Assembly: GCF_040869045.1 (NCBI RefSeq)
Contig: NC_090319.1
Location: forward strand, 373,751,601 to 373,815,600
From: Eurosta solidaginis
Lineage: Eukaryota > Arthropoda > Insecta > Diptera > Tephritidae
Direction of reading: 5' to 3'
Length of the DNA stretch: 64,000 nt
This document shows, one piece after another, positions 1 to 10,314 of the stretch (positions within the stretch are counted from its first letter, which is position 1; every line of letters begins with the position of its first letter). The position numbers and the translations under genes are program-made. A model generated the notes under the pieces. The model was not told where the DNA came from. It saw nothing but the letters and a program-made list of their open reading frames with translations, and made no database searches.

Positions 1-615
1 AAAGTAAAAATGAAAACAATAATACAGTCAAAAAGTGCTAAATTGTGTAAATCTCTAAAATAAAGTCTTAAATTGTGTTAAAAATGTTTAATATTTTAAT
101 AATAATTGTGTTGAGTGCAGTGAAGTGGTTAAAAAGTGTGTAAAACTGAGTGAAGTTAAGTGAAGTGAAATTTGTACAAAGACATTGTGTGTGGCATGTG
201 GCATACGTATGTACATATGTAATTATGTGTGTCATGAATATGTAGAAGCCAAGTGTTTTGTTTTGTGAGAGATAACAGTGATAATATTGATAACAAAATA
301 AGTATACTTTTATCAATAAATTGAACTTGTGATTTTAAAATCAGTTCATTTATATATACATAAATGTATATGAATTTTGATAACAACATTGCAAAAAAGT
401 TTGTTGTGAGTGGAATTTAAATTGAACCAACATAACTGTTCCGTAAAGAAAGTCCAGTTAATCCTCTCATGAGTTGGATAAACTGGCGCCAAATAAGGCT
501 TTTCGCCTTCAATTTCAAAAAGCCTTTAAGGTGAAAAAGCCCTTTTTGTAAACCTACGCTTTTAATTAAAAATATATTCGTGCGATCTAAAATTCTAATC
601 TATCTAATTATAATA

Positions 616-850
616 ATGCCATTATTTAGGAAATGTGGTGTTATCGGTTGCGGTAGCAGTATGCTTTCAATCCCGAGCGTTAGGTTCTTCGCGGTACGGT
701 CGAATCCTGAGCTCGCTTCCAAATGGAAAGAGAATCTGAGGACTCTGGCGTTCCGGAAAACTACTGCGTTCGTGTGCTCGCGCCATTTTCAAGAGGAAGC
801 TGTAGGCTCTTTACACCTGAAGGATAATGCAGTTCCAACGCTGCATCTTG
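616..850 (+). CDS. THAP-domain first exon of P-element-type transposase gene
   Basis: Reads as a C2CH THAP DNA-binding domain. After MPLFRKCGVIGCGSS come a conserved tryptophan (SKWKENLR), the VCSRHF box that supplies the distal Cys and His, and a LKDNAVPTL segment like the AVPT(I/L)F tail of the family. THAP domains bind DNA site-specifically and form the N-terminus of P-element/THAP9 transposases. The Met at 616 is chosen because it directly precedes the first zinc-binding Cys; an in-frame ATG at 580 is possible. The exon ends at a good donor (CTTG/GTAAGT at 850/851), one base into a codon. The acceptor at 2007-2008 has the matching phase and joins it to a second THAP exon. The domain call is by motif; expression is unknown. 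Confidence 0.8.
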
Positions 851-2008
851 GTAAGTATACATTTTTTTATAGTGCAATGTGATATTTAGTGATAGCGATA
901 TATACATATATACATATGTGTAAAGATAGCCCGCAAATAAATTTTATAATAAATATTTTACATTTGAAAAAGTAGGGTAAAGGGGGGATGGGATGGTTAA
1001 TTGTTTGCCGACAGGTGTACATATATGTATATATGCAAATTGTGTGATTGGTGTTTGTGTGGTTTGTGCATTTTGTTCTATGGCATTACCGAGGGCTGTA
1101 ACAAATATTTGGTGCCATGGAACAAAGTGATTGAATGTATGAAAAAAATATGTTGCAATCAGTGTTTTTGATATGTATATATCTCTCATTTAATTCAATA
1201 GTGTCATAACTCAAAAAACACGACTTTTGAGTTAATAACATATAAACGTACCCAATATCATGATCTGTTGTATAAAAAAATATTTGTGATCAGTTAAAAA
1301 TTTACCACGTGCTATAAAAATTAAAGTGTGCCTTTATATGCGCAACATGTGGCAGTTAAAATCTTTGAATGGCTCTCCTGGAAAATTGTGTTTTTTGAGT
1401 TATGACACTATTGAAGTAAATGAGCGACATGCACATGCATATGTGTTCATTGAAGTTGCAAGTGCGTGTGTGCATTTTTTTCTATGGCATCAACGAGGGC
1501 AACGAGGGTTGCAACTAAAGTTTGGTGCCATGGAACAGATTGATTGAATGTTTGAAAAAATATGTATGAAACCATAAGTGATGTTAGAAATTAGAAATTA
1601 GATTTTTTTGTATATTATTTAAAAGCTTTAATAACTGTTGGTATCATTTTGCAACTTGGTAGAAATTTGGTTATTGATATTATATCAAGATATGAGCTTT
1701 CTTGCATGGTTATTTAATATTTTATTTTTAATATTAAAAGTTGATTACAATTGATACAATTATTTTCAATGAATGATATTTCTAAATTAATTAATAAAAA
1801 TAGGCTTTATTTGACCAATAAGTGCTTTAGTGCAATTCCTTTTTTATATATCAAAGAAAAGTACGAAAAGTTATTTCAAATAATTTACATAGTTATTTAA
1901 AAGCTGATATATGTACAAGTTTATATTGTGGTATACAATTTGTATATTTATTGGATTTTTCAGATTGGTAAAATTGTGGGGTAATTCCTTTTTTTGTTAA
2001 TCTTTTAG
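851..2008 (+). other. Intron 1 of the THAP/P-type gene
   Basis: Inferred intron of 1158 nt, from GTAAGT at 851 to a TTTTAG acceptor ending at 2008. Splicing leaves phase 1 on both sides, so the two THAP reading frames join without a shift. The first 700 nt hold a small structured repeat (1066-1564). No other coding signal was seen. Confidence 0.65.
1066..1564. repeat. Nested direct/inverted repeat inside intron 1
   Basis: A perfect 21-bp inverted repeat pairs 1201-1221 with 1388-1408 and extends imperfectly to about 39 bp per arm (1183-1221 and 1388-1426). Outside it lie two direct copies of a roughly 90-bp block at 1066-1153 and 1470-1564. Both contain CTATGGCAT, TTGGTGCCATGGAACA and TGATTGAATGT. 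This looks like a small non-autonomous element or a partially duplicated MITE. No terminal duplication was identified, so the superfamily is open. Confidence 0.6.
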
Positions 2009-2334
2009 GATATGATGGTGCACCAATGCACACCTTTTGTGGAAGTGCAAAGACGTATCGTGTATGCTGCGTGCGGGGCTGCACAGCTGAGGATGGTGTG
2101 CCACTTCACGCATTCCCCACACAGGGAGACCGCAGAAACAGTTGGGCGTTGGCATGTAACCTGTCAATTATTGAAGCTAAAAAGTATAAAAATATTTTTG
2201 TTTGCGATAAGCATTTTATAGATAAGCACAAACTTGGTAAATCAATCAAGTTCGATGGTTATCCAACAATGTTCCTCACCATTACCACTACCATCACCCC
2301 CACGACTACCACTGCCACTACAGCTTCTAACTTG
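2009..2334 (+). CDS. Second THAP-domain exon of the P-type gene
   Basis: Continues the frame of exon 1 as GYDGAPMHTFCG, then a second THAP-like module: VCCVRGCT with the proximal Cys pair, HAFP, the core Trp in NSWALAC, and NIFVCDKHF with the distal Cys and His. A FDGYPTMFL tail ends the domain. A Thr/Pro-rich linker follows, and the frame would close at 2410-2412 unless a short intron is removed. Two THAP modules in series before one transposase body is unusual, since P elements normally carry one. The first could belong to a host or neighbouring gene joined by exon capture. Confidence 0.75.
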
Positions 2335-2404
2335 GTATGCGAAGAAGTTGAAGTGGTTAGTTCAGAAAGCTGGACCATCAAAGCCAACAAAGAATATTGT
2401 CCAG
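2335..2404 (+). other. 70-nt intron 2 of the P-type gene
   Basis: Begins GTATGC after TTG at 2332-2334 and ends TTGTCCAG at 2404. Both ends are phase 0. Removing it moves the reading frame from the THAP exon frame to the transposase frame starting TFEEFAVYGD at 2405. Size and signals fit short fly introns, and P elements have introns of this size. A simple frameshift is the alternative. Confidence 0.55.
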
Positions 2405-3448
2405 ACCTTTGAAGAGTTCGCAGTCTATGGCGACCTAGTGGAGAATCGCAAACGCCTCGACATCCATCATGTCGAGGAGGGACTAACCCGCTCAGGGGAC
2501 GATATGATCAATGAGCGGGAGTTCTTTGCCTGGAGGGAACGAGCTTATCCACGGACAGACCAAAAGCGTCGAAATGATATTGATGAGCTCAACTCCACCA
2601 TCAATAAATTCATCAGGAGAATTTTAGAGCTAAGTCAGGATATGCTTGAACTAAAGCAGGTCAAAAAAAATGTGGTGAATAATGCCATTATTCCACATTC
2701 TGGAGCGACGGATGAAATTATCCTCTTTGCCAAGATGATAGTTGGAAAGACGGGTAAATGGTATGATAGTGATGAAAAAAAATTAGCGCACAATATAAGC
2801 TACATGTCGTCGAAAGCATATAAATTTATGAAACACGACCTGGGCTTCCGCTTGCCAAGCCAGAGTACCTTATTGAGAGACCGACCAATAAGGTATGTTC
2901 GTCCAGGCATTGATGAGAAAGTAATCGGCAATTTTTGGTCAATGATTAGCTCAATGTCTGGCACCCAACTCATATGCCAAATCATGTGGGATGAGGTGCC
3001 AATAAAGAAAGACTTGACTTATAACAACACCGTTGATGTCATTGACGGCTATGTTGACATGGGAGGATCCTGTCGACAGAACGAGGTCGGTGATAATGGT
3101 CTATTCTTCATGATAAAGGGAATTTGTAGTAATTGGAAGTACATAATATCCTATTACGTATCACGAAGTGGAGCATCCTCTGATGATCTGCTTACGTCGC
3201 TATGGAGGAATATCGACGTAGCTCGTGAAATAGGAATAGACGTTAAGGTAGCTATTTGCGACCGAGGCGCCCAAAACGTCGGTGCTTTCAATAAGCTTGG
3301 CATTAGCGCGTCGAAAACTATAATAAACTACAAAGGCAAGGACGTCCATTTTATGTTTGACTCCTGTCACTTTATGAAGAATGTTAGGAATCAATTTTTG
3401 GGAAATATCCACTTTAAAACCCAAGACGGCATTGTGAGAAATGCAGTA
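2405..3448 (+). CDS. P-element-type transposase body with RNase H-like catalytic half
   Basis: About 350 residues of a P-element/THAP9-like DNA transposase, the enzyme that cuts and rejoins the element's ends in the nucleus. Order: a leucine/charge-rich region suited to a dimerising coiled coil (about 2560-2680), a helix-turn-helix-like region around LGFRLPSQSTLLRDRPIRY, then the RNase H-like fold. The first putative catalytic Asp is in WDEVPIKKDL (codon 2990) and the second in ICDRGAQNVG (codon 3260). DSCHFMKNVRNQFL follows, matching the start of the inserted domain of P transposases. The frame closes at 3452-3454. The THAP exons lie upstream and the catalytic Glu segment lies downstream in another frame. 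Confidence 0.8.
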
Positions 3449-3533
3449 GTATAATGTTGGTAGATAAAACGACAATTATAAAATATGTCCTAAGCTCACT
3501 GAGTCCCACATATAAGGGAGCAATTTCGAGAAA
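3449..3533 (+). pseudogene. Disrupted junction in the P-type transposase
   Basis: The frame is lost here. A third frame reads VDKTTIIKYVLSSLSPTYKG from 3460 and resembles the stretch that normally connects the two parts of P transposase, which argues for two small indels (near 3445-3460 and near 3531). An 85-nt intron (GTAGTA at 3446 to TTTCGAG at 3530, phase 0 both sides) would also restore frame, but its acceptor lacks a pyrimidine tract. Indels are the preferred reading. Confidence 0.55.
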
Positions 3534-4271
3534 ATGAGTGTCTCGCGGGCTACCCAGCTTTTAAGCAATTTAGTCTACACTGGACTGAAAATGATGGAAG
3601 ACTTAAAGCTATTTGGAAACGACGCCTTGATTTTGCAGTCAGTGAAGCCAACACAAACGTTTGTTAAGACAATGAACGATGTGTTTGATGAGCTGGACTG
3701 CAAAAATGTGTATGATAAAAATCCGTTGAAGAGGCCGTTGCGAAGAGATGATACGGAGAAAAGGCAACGCCTCTTGGATTATATCAACTATTTTGAATCG
3801 ATTGAGATTAAGCATCAAAACAGAATTGTATGCATAAGAGGATTTACCTTAACAATAAGATCAATGCTGAATTTGTCAAAGGATTTATTCAAGCAATATA
3901 CTAATTTGGAGTTTGTGATGTTTGGTAAGCTGAATCAAGATGTCTTGGAGAATTTCTTTTACAAAGTATGGGCAGGCCAAGGCATCAATATGCATCCCTC
4001 CGCATTTGATATTCAGTACATCGTGGCCCGATTGATGTCTGTGAAGATTTTACGACATTATTCCGAGGCAAAAGGCAGCAACTGTGAGGATAACGTCTCT
4101 TATATATCTATCCCCTTTGCCCAGGCTTGTGACTTTTTTAATCCAGATGGTGAAAAGGAAGCAGTGGCAAAACATATTGTGAATTCCCGACGCAGCTGTC
4201 CCACTTTATGGCGAATGAACGACTCTGCAAGGCTCCCTCTTATTAATATACTCTCTTTGGCCAGAGGCTGA
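3531..4271 (+). CDS. P-element-type transposase C-terminal part
   Basis: Continues the transposase as KMSVSRATQLLSN, through the inserted domain and on to GKLNQDVLENFFYKVW. The LNQDxLENFF box carries the expected third acidic catalytic residue (Glu codon 3948-3950). A PSAFDIQYIVARLM helix follows. The product ends after about 246 residues at a stop at 4269-4271. Full-length P transposases usually continue with a further conserved region after this point, which I could not find, so the C-terminus looks truncated. With the broken junction upstream the locus is probably inactive. No P-type terminal inverted repeats were seen between 1 and 5800. Confidence 0.75.
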   Translation, partial: KMSVSRATQLLSNLVYTGLKMMEDLKLFGNDALILQSVKPTQTFVKTMNDVFDELDCKNVYDKNPLKRPLRRDDTEKRQRLLDYINYFESIEIKHQNRIVCIRGFTLTIRSMLNLSKDLFKQYTNLEFVMFGKLNQDVLENFFYKVWAGQGINMHPSAFDIQYIVARLMSVKILRHYSEAKGSNCEDNVSYISIPFAQACDFFNPDGEKEAVAKHIVNSRRSCPTLWRMNDSARLPLINILSLARG

Positions 4272-6289
4272 ATCAGCAAGTGAACACCTAGCTGCAATCA
4301 TTCTCACGGCACGAGTTTCGCACTCGACTCTAATAATAAAAGCCGAGCATACCAGCAAACGGCAAATGCCAAGTCAACATTATAACGGGTAGCAGCGTTG
4401 CGATTAGGGAAATAGAGACAGGCATTCAGGTGCAGTCACCGAAAAGTTGTAATTCAGTCATAGTTGCTCATCTAACCGGCTCTGAGATGCCTTATTTTGA
4501 ACGATAAAGATCTACTTCCAGGAGATCATCTCTAAGTGGAAGCACGAGTAATGTGAAAGTTTGGCAGCTAATCATCTGAATGCATAGATTAAATATGCAG
4601 ATAAATTGTAGATAGGGGCATGTGTTAACATTGTCTGGCCCGACTATCTCGGATGAAATTTCATTATGCCGAACACTCTAACCCATCTTACCGCCTGTTT
4701 AACAGCTATGTTAGGTTAGCTGCCCTGGTAGTGGAAGCTCACTTGAACAACATGAAGGTCCGGTGTGATGCCATATAAAATAACGGTGACATAAGCTAAA
4801 GTCACATAGGGAGTAGTTGCTTAGCAACAATATAGTTTCGAATGAGACCGATCTTAACCTTGAACTAATCCTCTGGAGATCAAGGCCTTGATGGAAGTTG
4901 GCTATTCGAGTAGATGTTAAATTCACTGGATAGTATTTCATTCATGGATGAAATTTCCATAATTGTAGGAGTACTAGGTGGGTACAGCCTTATCTGTAAG
5001 CGTGCGGAAAGGCTAGGAGTGACGTAACGTCGATGCTGTGACAGTTGCAAAGATGACGAATAGGGGGAAAGTGGCGATAGACAGCGCTGCCTCGGAGCAT
5101 ACTTTCTGAATAACCTATTCTAGGTAATGGAGTGCGACAAAACGACTTTGTCGCCGGTATCAGGTCCTCGAAATGGTTATAAGAGGTGAGGTAATGGTGT
5201 CTTTTTGTGGCACCCTAACGGACTTCCTGACACTGGCCTATGCTTACAAGAAGAATGAGACCGCCAATGGGTAAGAAGAGAATGACGTAGAAGATTTTCT
5301 GCTCTCAATTGGTAGCGGTTCTGGTTAACAACGGTTGAAATTGCCTGCGCAAAGTGCCATTTAATTTGGTTAATAAAACTGTTTTTATAACTCCTCCAAA
5401 ATAGGCAGCAGAAACTATTCATTGTTTTCTCTGATATAAGTTAAAGCTAGGCACTCGAAGATAAAGTGGGTGACAGTTTTTTGTGACTCCGTTTAGCCGA
5501 AACTTTTGCACTTCTTATTAGAGGTGGATTTTATTTTCATTTTCTCCGTTGGCTGTTCCAACGATCAGGGTACCAATATTGTGGCTGTGATTGCAATGAC
5601 TTCATTCCTTGATTTACCAAAAAAGTTCTCTGTTTTTTCCGTCGAATGTCGTCCTAACTGTAGCTCTGATCTTTTAGTCTATGTTCCACAAAAGTGGGGT
5701 TTTGTTTTTAAGGACAGTAAGGGGAGTTTGACTGCGGCACGATTTAGGACCGAAGGAAGTGCACCCTAAACAGTTGCAGGCCGTAAAAATTTCTTACAAC
5801 CCGAGTTGAATCGTAAATAATTAAACACAGCAGTCTGAAAATTTAACTCAAGTATAATAACTTACACTGTACAAAAATTTATTTGCAACAAAGTAACCAC
5901 GGTATTTTTCTGAAAGGTGGAATAGCCAGATCAATTTTTTGAACAAACTTATATCCCAGCATGTCTGGTTTGGTTTTAATTTGCATATAAAAATCAAACT
6001 TCTCACAGAGTATTTTTTGGGCATGTCTGCAGGTGCAGAGTGGTGCGGAGTGGATTTCTAAGATTCTTCTACCTTAAAAACCAAGTAACATTTTTTCCAG
6101 AAGACATCCGGAATTTGCTACATGTTGAGGCAACATGCTGCTAAATATTTATCCGATATTTACACTTGTGGGTTAAAAAACTATGGCAGAACGAGACGCG
6201 AAGAGTTGAAGTGCTGGTACGAAATTTTAATCTTTGTACATAGAGAAATATTTTCTAGAACACCACAGTGGTAACTCTTCTAGAAATTT
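4272..6289. other. Intergenic, no recognisable gene
   Basis: About 2 kb without a supported coding region. The longest open stretches have no recognisable motif. The region is less AT-rich than its surroundings up to about 5450 and could contain old retroelement sequence, but I cannot name it. Confidence 0.4.
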
Positions 6290-7055
6290 TATACTCAGCT
6301 GAGCAGAACTAACAGAGTACATTAATTTTATTCGCATAACTTCATTCCGTAACAGCATAAACTAATCGAGATAGATATAGACGTCTATATATCAAAATGA
6401 CCTGGGCGAAAAAAGAAATTCATTTAGCCATGTCCCTCCGTCCGTCTGTCCATGAAGACGACAATTTGAGTATATTTTGAGGTATCTTAATGAAATTTGG
6501 TATGTAAGTTCCAATCGGAGTATAATAAAGCCCACTTTTTCGATATAGAAAATTTCAAAAATCGGAAAAAGTGCGATAATTCTTTACCAAAGACGGATAA
6601 AGCGATGAAACTAGGTGGGTGGGTTGACCGTATGACGCAGAATAGAAGATTAGTAATATTTTGGACACTGGGGATGGCACCGCCCACTTTTAAAAGATGG
6701 TAATTTAAAAGTTATGCAAGCTGTAATTTGGCAGTCGGTGAATATATCATGATGAAATTTGGAAGAAAGGTTACTACTATTACCGTATGTGTTCTAAATA
6801 AAAACTAGCAAAATGGGATGCAAAAACGCCCACTTTTACAAAATAATTTTAAAAGTAAAATTTTAACAAAAATTTAATATCTTTACAATATATAAGTAAA
6901 TTATGTTAACATTCAACCACAGTAATTATATGGTGCAACAAAATACAAAAATAAAATAAAGCTTCAAATGGGCGTGTGTCCGCCCCTTTTTCATTCAAAG
7001 TTCTCAGGTGAGTATGAAATGTTCGGTTACACCGGAACTTAGCCTTCCTTACTTG
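6290..7055 (+). mobile_element. Helentron/DINE-1-like element, short copy
   Basis: Starts TATACTCAGCTGAGCAGA, then the sequence family's ordered blocks: TATAGACGTCTATATATCAA, a GTCCGTCTGTC microsatellite, AATGAAATTTGGTATGTAAG, CGATATAGAAAATTTC and CACCGCCCAC. It ends with a hairpin (GTTCGG...CCGGAAC) followed by CTTCCTTACTTG. This layout matches non-autonomous Helentrons (DINE-1/HINE) of flies. No satellite units are present. It is about 766 bp and has no coding capacity. Confidence 0.75.
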
Positions 7056-7451
7056 CTAAACTTAACAAAATACCCCTTGTCCCCCCAAATCGTTATATGC
7101 AAAAAACAAACTTAGCTGTGCTGTACTATATGTATGTAAGCACGATCAACGAAAATGATTCTGGCGTAATCTGTTTTATCAAAGGTTATGAATACTCTTT
7201 GGATTGATAAAAATTTCCAAGTTTGTTCTATTGCAAGAAACAGTTCTAATTTTTTCAGTGCTGTGCAATTAAGTAGTAGACCAACATTGATCTAAGGAGT
7301 GATGTGTAATGATCTCTCCCCCTACGTTTTATGTATTTTCTATCTATCAAAAGAAAAAAATTTCAAATTTGGTATAAATAGTGACGTTGCCTTTCTTCAG
7401 AAACAGCTGTGTTGATAAAATTAGAACTAACTTGTAAAAAAAGGTGAAAAT

Positions 7452-8310
7452 AAGTAAGGAAGTCTAATTTCGGGTGAAACCGAACATTACATACCAAGCT
7501 GTACACTTGAAATGCTGTTGTTGTTTGTTTTGTGTGCTTAATAATGTTACAAGGCTGCGCAATAATTCATATGCATATAATTCTATCCTGAACTAATTTT
7601 TCTTCGAGTTATGGTTCCCGAAACATAGAAAATTGCTAAGTCATAAAAGGGGCGGTGCTACGATCATTTTTTAAGATTTGAAGTTTTTCCTATTTATTGT
7701 TATAAATCTACTTGATAGATGACTAAAGCTCTTTTTTGCAAAGATATAGTTTATTTTATTCGTCCTTAACCGATTTCGTTAACTTTTCTTCGAAGCATTC
7801 CATATAGTAAAGGCAACCTCACTGCCGAATTTTGTTACAATAGGTTTAACGATTTTTGATTTATGATTAATAATATTTGTAAAATTGATTTTATCACAAG
7901 TGGGCGGTGCCACGCCCATTTTAAACAATTATTAAAATTTTTACCAAGCGTCTCAATATCAGTCCACACGTAAAATTTCAACATTCTAGGTGTATTATTT
8001 ACTAAATAATCAGGTTTTTTGTGTCTTTCAAAATGTTGTATATATAAAAAGTGGGCGTGATTATCATCCGATTTCTCTCATTTTCAATACCAATATATTC
8101 TGGGTCCACATAAGCTCGTGTTTCAAATTTGGTGAAGAAATCTCAATATTTACTCAAGTTATCGTGTTAACGGACATACGGACGGACGGACATGTATCAA
8201 TCAAATTTTTTTTCGAAACTGATGATTTTGATATATGGTAGTCTATATCTATCTCTATTCCTTTTTAGCTGTACAACCAACCCGTATCCAATCAAAGTTA
8301 TAATACCCTG
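7452..8310 (-). mobile_element. Helentron/DINE-1-like element, subfamily B
   Basis: Reverse orientation. The hairpin end lies at 7452-7490 (AAGTAAGGAAG then CGGGTGAAACCG) and the opposite end near 8310 (TATAATACCCTG). The body has the GTGGGCGGTGCCACGCCC block and a GACATACGGACGGACGGAC core. Its sequence between about 7860 and 8160 matches the complement of 12040-12350, so the two belong to one subfamily distinct from the CTCAG-type copies. Confidence 0.7.
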
Positions 8311-9055
8311 TTTAGAAGTACTGCTGGGTAAAATAAGAGAGTATTCAGAGAAAAGTGAGAGATGTTATTGCTATTGTTTTAACAAGAATAAATATGTTTT
8401 TCTCAGTCAAAGCTTTGCTTTGTGTTTTTTTATGATGAGAAACAATGAGAATAGTAAGTGTTATGTATATGCGTATGTGCATTAGGGTGCCCGGCTGAAC
8501 AGAGTCGGTACGCAACAAAAGAAGGATCCAAACAGAGTCTTTTATGTGAGCACTCTTGCAGTGTTTTTTCGTAAACATCAAAAAACGTATATTTTGATTA
8601 GGGCCTATGAAGCCTAGTGTGAAAAATTTAAGCTGTGGGGCGGATACACGACAATGGTCAGTTAGCGGAATGTTTCAGAGCATTATTACTTATGATACTT
8701 TTTCGTTGCACCTAAGGAAGCTCTTTTTGTTCTGAACAGTGACAAGTTTGAAAAAATTCCATACTCAGACTTATTTTTTTTTTTTTATTTGCAAAGTTTT
8801 TAATAGTTCTTAAAGTCAAGTTATTTCAACAGTCACGGATAAAAATTCAAAATAATTCCACAATACTCCCAAAAAGTTTAGGCAAATATTACAATACGGC
8901 TCCAAAAATTATCAAACAAAGTCTAAATAGAGTAGAAAAGACTCCAATAAATCTGCAGGAAAAGTTCCAATATGACTTCAAAAAGGCTCCGAATCTCACT
9001 TAAAAATACCCATAAAACGGCCAAATAAAATTTTGCCTTTATGACTCCTTTCAAT
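8311..9055. other. Spacer, no gene seen
   Basis: No supported coding region. 8840-9040 contains degenerate short repeats built on a TCCAAAAA-like motif. Confidence 0.35.
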
Positions 9056-9679
9056 GTGTGCGTTCGAAATTTTTTTTTGAGGCGGGCACTAAATATACAT
9101 ATAATATAAGCTCTTCCAAAGCTACATACATAAATAGTAAAACTGCAATCCTTTTTAATTTTGTTTTGTTGACATGGCTATCAGTTGATAGATATATATT
9201 GAAACAATTTTCCTTCACCTCGTGTGAAGTTTGGTTTGCACATAAACCATCTTTAGGGCTTCAGAACGAAACATGGCACTGAAGATAGCATAACGCCGAA
9301 AAAGAGTTTTCTCCAAACTAAATGTCAGACAGTTGTTTCCATATAAATCACTTTATATTAATCGAAATCTACCATTTTCTCAAATTGACTACAATTGTAT
9401 TTTGGCGAATTATCAGTTCATCAAAGGCTGTTGATTCGAGGGGTCTTATTGAAGATATTATGTGGAAGATGCCTGTGCAAAAACACCCTATCCCAGCGAA
9501 CTTATGTGTTATCTTAGAATTTGTTTGATGAAAACTCTACTTTAGTTTTTTTAGAACATATCTCTTTTGGACCATGTTTTCATCAGATCTAAGAATCTAT
9601 TACACCTTCACATGCAATGTGACTTTGTTTACTCATATTGTTCAGAGAGCACATAAATCTATTATTAAAAATTTTGTGC

Positions 9680-9687
9680 TTTAAAAG
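9680..9687 (+). promoter_or_regulatory. Candidate TATA-type core promoter of the cystatin gene
   Basis: TTTAAAAG lies about 100 bp before the cystatin ATG. The paralogous position at 15469 reads TATAAAAG, and the sequence around it (GTGCT before, GTTCTGAGATGTC after) is conserved between the copies, which supports a core promoter role. Confidence 0.45.
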
Positions 9688-9788
9688 GCAGCCCTTGTTC
9701 TGAGATGTCAACAGTTTTACTTTTTTCTTTACGCGAAAAACTTATAGCTTTTTAATCCTAAAGATTAAACAAAAAAATTATAATAATA

Positions 9789-9854
9789 ATGTTGAGTGCC
9801 AAGTTGTTTTTATTGTTAAGCTGTTTAGTCAGCGTAGCGCTAGTGCAGTCTAAG
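9789..9854 (+). CDS. Cystatin-like protein, exon 1 (signal peptide)
   Basis: Encodes 22 residues beginning MLSAKLFLLLS, with a hydrophobic core and a small-residue end typical of a secretory signal peptide. It ends exactly at an AAG/GTAAAT donor (9854/9855), phase 0. Joined to 18969-19060 and 27137-27326 it gives a 115-residue secreted cystatin (family I25, inhibitor of papain-like cysteine proteases) closest in layout to fly sarcocystatin-type proteins. It was missed as an open frame because it is so short. The first intron would be 9.1 kb. A decayed paralogous exon at 15556 lies nearer exon 2, so whether this exon is truly the partner needs transcript evidence. Confidence 0.6.
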
Positions 9855-10314
9855 GTAAATAATAGTTAAAAAAGATATTGGAAACCGATTGTTTTAAATG
9901 AATTTGCTTTTACGTTGATATACTCAAATATATAAACACATATGGTGTTTTGACGAAAAATAAAATTACATATCAGCGTTGAAATTGCATTACCACGTAT
10001 GCAGTATTTTGGAAATGGCTTAAGTGATGTCACATGTCACTTATATCACAGTGAGATATAAACGGGTATATTTTTTTGGAATAACTCGCTCTCAAACTCG
10101 ATGGTCAGCTTGACTAAACTATAACTAATAGTTATAGAGGTAAATCTGTTTCAAAAGGAAGGGCTTTATGAATAACTATAACAATTTTTACAAAATTATA
10201 AAAAAGAAAAATTTATTCAGTCGTTCGTGAAGTATTTTTGCGAACATATCTGATTACACTGTGTGACAATGTGACAAGATTTGAAAACACCTATTTCGGG
10301 GTTCGCGAGGCCTA

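Larger units (their letters stand above)
9056..10310 (+). repeat. Upstream copy of a locus duplication around cystatin exon 1
   Basis: About 1.25 kb that is paralogous, block by block and in the same orientation, to 13118-17380 once later insertions are removed. Shared landmarks: GAAGTTTGGTTTG at 9227 and 13480, GTTCTGAGATGTC before the exon, GATATTGGAAACC, GGAAATGGCTTAAGTGATGT, and ACACTGTGTGACAA near the end. This copy keeps an intact first exon. The other copy is decayed. Confidence 0.7.

Noticed and set aside
3446..3530. Third intron of the P-type gene as the firm explanation.
   Set aside because: The acceptor is purine-rich and the third-frame peptide (VDKTTIIKYVLSSLSPTYKG) looks like real transposase sequence. 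Kept only as an alternative.
4711..5422. Minus-strand open frames as exons.
   Set aside because: No domain, no splice logic between them, and no similarity to neighbours that I could recognise.
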